Assembly: GCF_900142415.1 (NCBI RefSeq)
Contig: NZ_FRAU01000010.1
Location: 59,849 to 123,848, forward strand
Source: Rhodothermus profundi
Lineage (GTDB): Bacteria; Bacteroidota; Rhodothermia; Rhodothermales; Rhodothermaceae
Length of the DNA stretch: 64,000 bases
Reading direction: 5' to 3'
Part shown: piece after piece, positions 60,204 to 64,000 of the stretch
How the letters are laid out: each line of letters opens with the position of its first letter
Numbering within the stretch: the stretch's first letter is position 1
The notes under the pieces: model-generated
Database searches by the model: none
The model's input: only the letters and a program-made list of their open reading frames with translations
What the model was told of the DNA's origin: nothing
Program-made: the position numbers and the translations under genes

Positions 60204-61940
60204 ATGCTGCGGACGCTCTACATCCGAGACTACGCGCTGATCGAAGAGCTGGAAGTTGAATTCGGCAGCGGTCTCAACATTCTGACCGGGGAAACCGGCG
60301 CGGGAAAGTCTATCCTGATCGGCGCGCTCAAGATGATCCTGGGAGAGCGGGCCGACTCGGAGATGATCCGGAGCGGAGCCCGCAAGGCGATCATCGAAGG
60401 GATCTTCGACGAGGCCGACACGCCCGCCATCCGGGCGCTGCTCGAAGCCAACGCGATCGATCCCCTGCCGCAACTCATCGTCCGCCGCGAAATCCTGCCC
60501 GGCCAGAGCCGCGCCTTTATCAACGATACGCCGGCCACTGTGCAACTGCTGCGCGAGGTGGCCGCCCACCTGATCGACCTGCACGGCCAGCACGAACACC
60601 AGAGCCTGCTGCGCACCGAAACGCATCTGGAGCTGCTCGATAATTTCGGCAGCCTGGGAGGATTGCGGGATACCTATCGCCGCCACTATGAAGAAGTGGC
60701 GCGCCTGATGCGGGAGCGCGAAGCGCTCATGGCACGCCGCCGCGAACTGCAGGAGGAAAAGGAACGCTACGCCTTTGAAATCGAAGAGATCGACCGGGTG
60801 AATCCCCAGGAAGGCGAAGAAGAGGCGCTCGAAGCTGAATTGCGCATCCTGGAACACGCCGAACAACTCTACGAAGCCACGGCCCGGCTCTACGAACTGC
60901 TCTACGAATCGGAAAATGCCGTGCACGACCAGCTCGTTCTGGCCCGCAACGAATTGCAGGACCTGGTGCGCATCGATCCCAGCTTTGACGAAGCGCTCCA
61001 GGAAATTCGCTCAGCGCAGATCAGCGTAGCGGAGATTGCCAAGTTTCTGCAGGATTACAACGCACGCATTGAGTTCAACCCGGAACGTCTGGAGGAAATC
61101 CGGGCGCGCCTGGTCGAACTGGAGCTGCTCAAGCGCAAGTATGGCGGCACCCTGGAAGCGGTGCTGGCGCATCGTGCTGAAATCGGTCGCAGGTACGAAC
61201 TGGCCGTAGACTTTGAAGGGGCCCTGGAACGGCTGGACCGCCAGCTAACGCAGGCCATGCAGGCGCTCTCGGCCGCAGCGCAGCGGCTGTCGGCCAAACG
61301 GCGCGAGGTGGCCGAGCGCATCGAACAGGCCATTGTGAATGAGCTGGCCGTGCTGGGCATGCCCGACAGCCGCTTCGAGGTGCGTTTCACGCGCCGCCCG
61401 GATCCCGATGGCTGGATCGTGATGCCGGTGCCAGGCCGGGCGCCCGAACGCTATGCCGCTTTCTCGACGGGCATGGATCAGGTAGAATTTTTCATCACGA
61501 CCAATCCCGGGGAGCCGCTTCGCCCGCTTGCGCGCGTGGCCTCCGGCGGTGAGGTCAGCCGCATCATGCTTGCGCTCAAAACCATTCTCGCCAAAAGCGA
61601 CCGCCTGCCTATTCTGGTCTTTGACGAGATCGATACCGGCATTTCGGGAGCTGTTGCTCACCGGGTAGGCGAGCGACTCCACGATCTGGCCAATTATCAT
61701 CAGATCATTGCCATCACCCATCTGCCCCAGATCGCCGCCTTTGGCGATGTGCATTTCCTGGTCGAGAAGGTGGTCGAAGAGGGCCGGGCCAAGACGCGCA
61801 TCCGGCGCCTGTCGGACGAAGAGCGGGCGCAACAGGTGGCGGCTCTCATGAGCGGGGCGGAAGTAACGGAAGCGGCGCTGGAAAGCGCCCGCGAGCTGAT
61901 CCGCCAGGTGGCCGCCCGGGAGAAAGCACCGGAAGCCTGA
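60204..61940 (+). CDS. recN: DNA repair protein RecN
   Basis: RecN is an SMC-like ATPase that gathers DNA ends during double-strand break repair. The 578-residue protein has the N-terminal Walker A GETGAGKSILIGAL (about residues 29-42), a central coiled coil (about 155-375) and the C-terminal signature ASGGEVSRIMLALK with Walker B LPILVFDEIDTGISG. ILRRDY-like opening LRTLYIRDYALIEELEVEF is typical. ATG 60204 is 26 bases after the secA stop, and the two are likely transcribed together. Length and motifs are normal. Confidence 0.97.
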   Translation: MLRTLYIRDYALIEELEVEFGSGLNILTGETGAGKSILIGALKMILGERADSEMIRSGARKAIIEGIFDEADTPAIRALLEANAIDPLPQLIVRREILPGQSRAFINDTPATVQLLREVAAHLIDLHGQHEHQSLLRTETHLELLDNFGSLGGLRDTYRRHYEEVARLMREREALMARRRELQEEKERYAFEIEEIDRVNPQEGEEEALEAELRILEHAEQLYEATARLYELLYESENAVHDQLVLARNELQDLVRIDPSFDEALQEIRSAQISVAEIAKFLQDYNARIEFNPERLEEIRARLVELELLKRKYGGTLEAVLAHRAEIGRRYELAVDFEGALERLDRQLTQAMQALSAAAQRLSAKRREVAERIEQAIVNELAVLGMPDSRFEVRFTRRPDPDGWIVMPVPGRAPERYAAFSTGMDQVEFFITTNPGEPLRPLARVASGGEVSRIMLALKTILAKSDRLPILVFDEIDTGISGAVAHRVGERLHDLANYHQIIAITHLPQIAAFGDVHFLVEKVVEEGRAKTRIRRLSDEERAQQVAALMSGAEVTEAALESARELIRQVAAREKAPEA

Positions 61941-62107
61941 GCAGGATGCGGACCTTTCTGAGGCCAGCAGGGCTGCCGATTATTCACTCTGGGAAAACAG
62001 GGCGGCCTGCAACGCCAGTGTTGCCCGGTTATGGTCCGGCTACCAGCGAGCTTAAAGGGGAGCGGGGATTCTGAGGGGAATGGGCAGGCACCGGACAAGC
62101 GGTTACT

Positions 62108-62716
62108 TCACCAGGTGCAGGGGATGTAGCGCGGAAATCCTTCCATCGCCTGGCCTTCAAAACGACCCCGCACCCTCAACGTGTCGAACCGCGCCAGCCG
62201 GCTCCGAGGCGCAAACGCCGGCAACGGCTTCGCCTGCCGCACCAGCACCGCCGCAAACACGCCCGCATACTGCCCGCCAACCGGGTCGATCTGCGTAAAC
62301 TGCACCCAGCTTTGCGTCGTATCCGCCGCCAGCGTAAAGTGGGTCAACCGATAGATGTCATCGTACTCTTCCAGCAGCACGCTGGCATAGCCCGGACGCA
62401 GGGGCTGCCGGCTCAGGCGCACGCTCAAGGGGTCCACCTGCAGCGTCAGCTGCACATAGTAGCGGCGCGCCCGCGTGTCTGGATCGCAGGTCAGGCCCCG
62501 CAGGATGAAGGTGCGGTAGAAGGGCACGTTGACCCGTCCGATGCGGGCGCCTTCGATCGGAAAGGGGCGGCCGTTGAGCGTCAGTTGCAGCTGGGCTGTA
62601 GGCAGCGAGGGCGGCACCGACAGCACGACGAAGAGCTCGTCGGCCTCGAGCAGCAGGCAGCCGCTCAGGAAGGCTGTCAGGCAGCAGGCGGCCCGCAGCA
62701 GGCAACGGGCTCGCAT
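62108..62716 (-). CDS. Lipoprotein, paralogue of the 62725-63444 product
   Basis: The 202-residue product has a lipoprotein signal with the Cys in AFLSGC. The C-terminal half aligns by eye with the upstream neighbour: QSWVQFTQIDPV here against RSWVRFDRIDTV there, and LRVRGRFEGQA against LHFQGRFRVPA. No family or function is recognised. ATG 62716 follows the neighbour's stop by 8 bases on the same strand. A longer in-frame start at 62791 lies inside that gene and was rejected. Probable envelope protein. Confidence 0.7.
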   Translation of the reverse strand: MRARCLLRAACCLTAFLSGCLLLEADELFVVLSVPPSLPTAQLQLTLNGRPFPIEGARIGRVNVPFYRTFILRGLTCDPDTRARRYYVQLTLQVDPLSVRLSRQPLRPGYASVLLEEYDDIYRLTHFTLAADTTQSWVQFTQIDPVGGQYAGVFAAVLVRQAKPLPAFAPRSRLARFDTLRVRGRFEGQAMEGFPRYIPCTW

Positions 62717-62724
62717 GGCTATTG

Positions 62725-63444
62725 TCACAGCGTGCGCAACCCCACGCGCAGGCAGTTGCGTTCCCGCCAGCAGCGGTGCAGATAATCCCACGTGACGGCC
62801 GGCACCCGAAACCGCCCCTGAAAATGCAACTTCGCGTCCGGATACCGACTCCAGGCCGGATCCCGACTGAACGGCGAAAGCACTACCTCAAAAGCCCCCT
62901 CGTAAAACACCAGCAGAAACGGCTCGACCTGCACCGTGTCGATCCGATCAAAACGCACCCAGCTCCGCAACGAATCCTCCCGCGCAATCCAGTACGCGGC
63001 TAAGAAAACATCGCCTTCTGTTTCACGGAAACGGCCCATTTCTCCTAAAACCTCTTTTGTGTAAGTTCCGTTGGCAACAAGCTTTCTGAGGTATGGATTA
63101 GAATTGAATAGATAATACGTGGTGTTGGTCTGGAGCGGCTTTTCGTAAAGGCTGAGCGATAGGACGGCTTCATAGAACGGAAGCGCAGGTGTTGGATCGC
63201 GCAGCGTAAAAAACAACACAAGGTAATGCACGCGTTCACCGGACTCAAGGATATAGTCCAGCGTTCCGAGCACCGAATCGGGCCGCCAGGGCTGGCCGTC
63301 CAGACAGATGAACGCATAGGGCCCATGGCCCTCCGGCGGTACTACCAGCTCCAGCTTGCGACAGATCGGATGCTCCTGATTCGACACCCCCAGTAAACTG
63401 CAACCCCAGAGCATGACCACGACCAGTAACCAGGCTATCCGCAT
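62725..63444 (-). CDS. Lipoprotein, paralogue of the 62108-62716 product
   Basis: The 239-residue product has a lipoprotein signal (RIAWLLVVVMLWGC; Cys 15) and a beta-rich soluble domain with few charged clusters. Cys pairs occur near ICRKL, FICLDG and HRCWRERNC. Its C-terminal 80 residues resemble the downstream gene, so the two arose by duplication. A strong hairpin at 63487-63508 separates it from the upstream type IX-secreted protein gene. No function can be given. Confidence 0.7.
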   Translation of the reverse strand: MRIAWLLVVVMLWGCSLLGVSNQEHPICRKLELVVPPEGHGPYAFICLDGQPWRPDSVLGTLDYILESGERVHYLVLFFTLRDPTPALPFYEAVLSLSLYEKPLQTNTTYYLFNSNPYLRKLVANGTYTKEVLGEMGRFRETEGDVFLAAYWIAREDSLRSWVRFDRIDTVQVEPFLLVFYEGAFEVVLSPFSRDPAWSRYPDAKLHFQGRFRVPAVTWDYLHRCWRERNCLRVGLRTL

Positions 63445-63486
63445 AATGCCCCCCAGCTTTTTGCTGCGTGCTTCAGACCAACAGGA

Positions 63487-63508
63487 CCGGGGCCAGACCT
63501 GGCCCCGG
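63487..63508 (-). terminator. Hairpin after the type IX-secreted protein gene
   Basis: CCGGGGCCAG (63487-63496) and CTGGCCCCGG (63499-63508) form a perfect 10-base inverted repeat, effectively a 9-base stem with a 4-base loop, located 10 bases after the stop of the gene at 63518. No U-tract follows on the minus strand, so termination would be of the U-tract-free type or the hairpin may act as an mRNA 3' stabiliser. Confidence 0.5.
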
Positions 63509-63517
63509 CCCCGCTGC

Positions 63518-64000
63518 TTACCGAATCCGCATCAATGTCCGCGTCAGCGTCCGTTCACCAACCCGCAACACCACCACGTAGCGCCCCGCCGGCCACGAGC
63601 CCGTCGCCAGCACCTCCCGGTGCCAGCCCGCCGCCATGCGACCCGGCCGCCGACGCACCACCTCCCGGCCCAGCACGTCGTAGACCACCAGCTCCACCTC
63701 CGACGCCGTCGGCAACCCGAACCGCACCACCACCTGATCCCCCGCCGGGTTCGGATACACCCCCGCCAGCACCGCCTCCAACGGCCACGCCGCCTCCAAC
63801 CGCTCCCGAACTACCTGCAGCGAATCATCACCCGCTCGCTTGCACGGTGTCCCCAGCTCGTCCTCACACAGATACTCCACATAGATCTCTCGCGTGACGG
63901 TGTATGTCTGCCCGTCACTGCTCTGCACCGTCAGCTGAATGTAGTTCGATCCCGGCGGCAGGTAGGTCGTGAACGTCGCGCCGGTGCCCAGCACCGGCCC
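63518..64000 (-). CDS. C-terminal end of a type IX-secreted protein, gene continues beyond window
   Basis: Only the last 160 residues are in the window; the frame is open to base 64000. An Ig-like beta segment (TTYLPPGSNYIQLTVQSSDGQ) comes first, then a linker with two cysteines, then the type A C-terminal sorting domain: GVYPNPAGDQVVVRFGLP, VYDVLGREVVRRRPG, GRYVVVLRVGE and a basic end TRTLMRIR. This domain directs proteins through the type IX secretion system of Bacteroidota and is removed on secretion. The catalytic or structural part of the protein lies outside the window. Confidence 0.88.
   Translation of the reverse strand, partial: GPVLGTGATFTTYLPPGSNYIQLTVQSSDGQTYTVTREIYVEYLCEDELGTPCKRAGDDSLQVVRERLEAAWPLEAVLAGVYPNPAGDQVVVRFGLPTASEVELVVYDVLGREVVRRRPGRMAAGWHREVLATGSWPAGRYVVVLRVGERTLTRTLMRIR

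Noticed and set aside
1..64000. tRNA genes, CRISPR arrays, insertion sequences
   Set aside because: Intergenic gaps were read for cloverleaf ends, repeat-spacer arrays and transposase motifs; none was found.

Overview
The window comes from a GC-rich, probably thermophilic member of the Rhodothermota/Bacteroidota, and the gene content most resembles Rhodothermus. The indications are a C-terminal sorting domain of the type IX secretion kind (end of the window), a carboxypeptidase-regulatory-like/DUF5686 outer membrane protein, GH97 and GH130 enzymes, a long Bacteroidota-type SecA with a C-terminal zinc motif, and overall base use near 60% GC. No tRNA, rRNA, CRISPR array, insertion sequence or prophage gene was found.

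Region by region. 1-7383 is flagellar: a FleS/FleR-like two-component pair with a sigma-54-type activator, then on the minus strand fliS, fliD, a FliT-like chaperone gene and flgM, a plus-strand glycosyltransferase with an AT-rich tail, and flagellin. Three sites matching the sigma-28 (FliA) consensus precede fliS, flgM and flagellin, so this is a FliA-FlgM-type late flagellar regulon. 7471-12188 is a tight minus-strand housekeeping run: SleB-like hydrolase, yidD, moaB, cysS, hemB and a HhH-GPD repair protein. 12353-18474 holds hisI and then a TPR protein-GH32-lutABC series preceded by a structured intergenic region. 18611-26924 holds a small membrane protein, a lipoprotein amidase, nitrilase-msrP-msrQ, a beta-propeller-like lipoprotein and a DUF5686 outer membrane protein. 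26988-30977 is tesA divergent from ybbA-ybbP. 31169-33684 is a compact three-gene unit: a small glycine-rich exported peptide, a DUF5687-like permease and an ATPase.

34124-41852 is a complete glycan-import and phosphorolysis operon: LacI-type regulator, binding lipoprotein, two permeases, a lipoprotein with an alpha/alpha-barrel-like fold, a GH130 phosphorylase and a MalK-type ATPase. 41854-53625 is a minus-strand three-gene locus encoding a probable outer-membrane barrel, a 2660-residue exported protein and a six-Fn3 exported protein; it is the largest unexplained system here. 54111-56147 is a GH97 alpha-glucosidase under a sigma-70-like promoter with a near-perfect LacI/CcpA-type operator. 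56233-61940 holds a small lipoprotein, secA and recN; 62108-63444 two paralogous lipoproteins; and 63518-64000 the C-terminal end of a type IX-secreted protein.

The most interesting signals are the sigma-28 promoter set, the chimeric composition of the glycosyltransferase gene, the interleaved inverted repeats upstream of the TPR-GH32-lut genes, the small peptide plus ABC transporter unit, the giant exported protein locus, and the operator in front of GH97. All functional names rest on reading motifs by eye; no database search was run.
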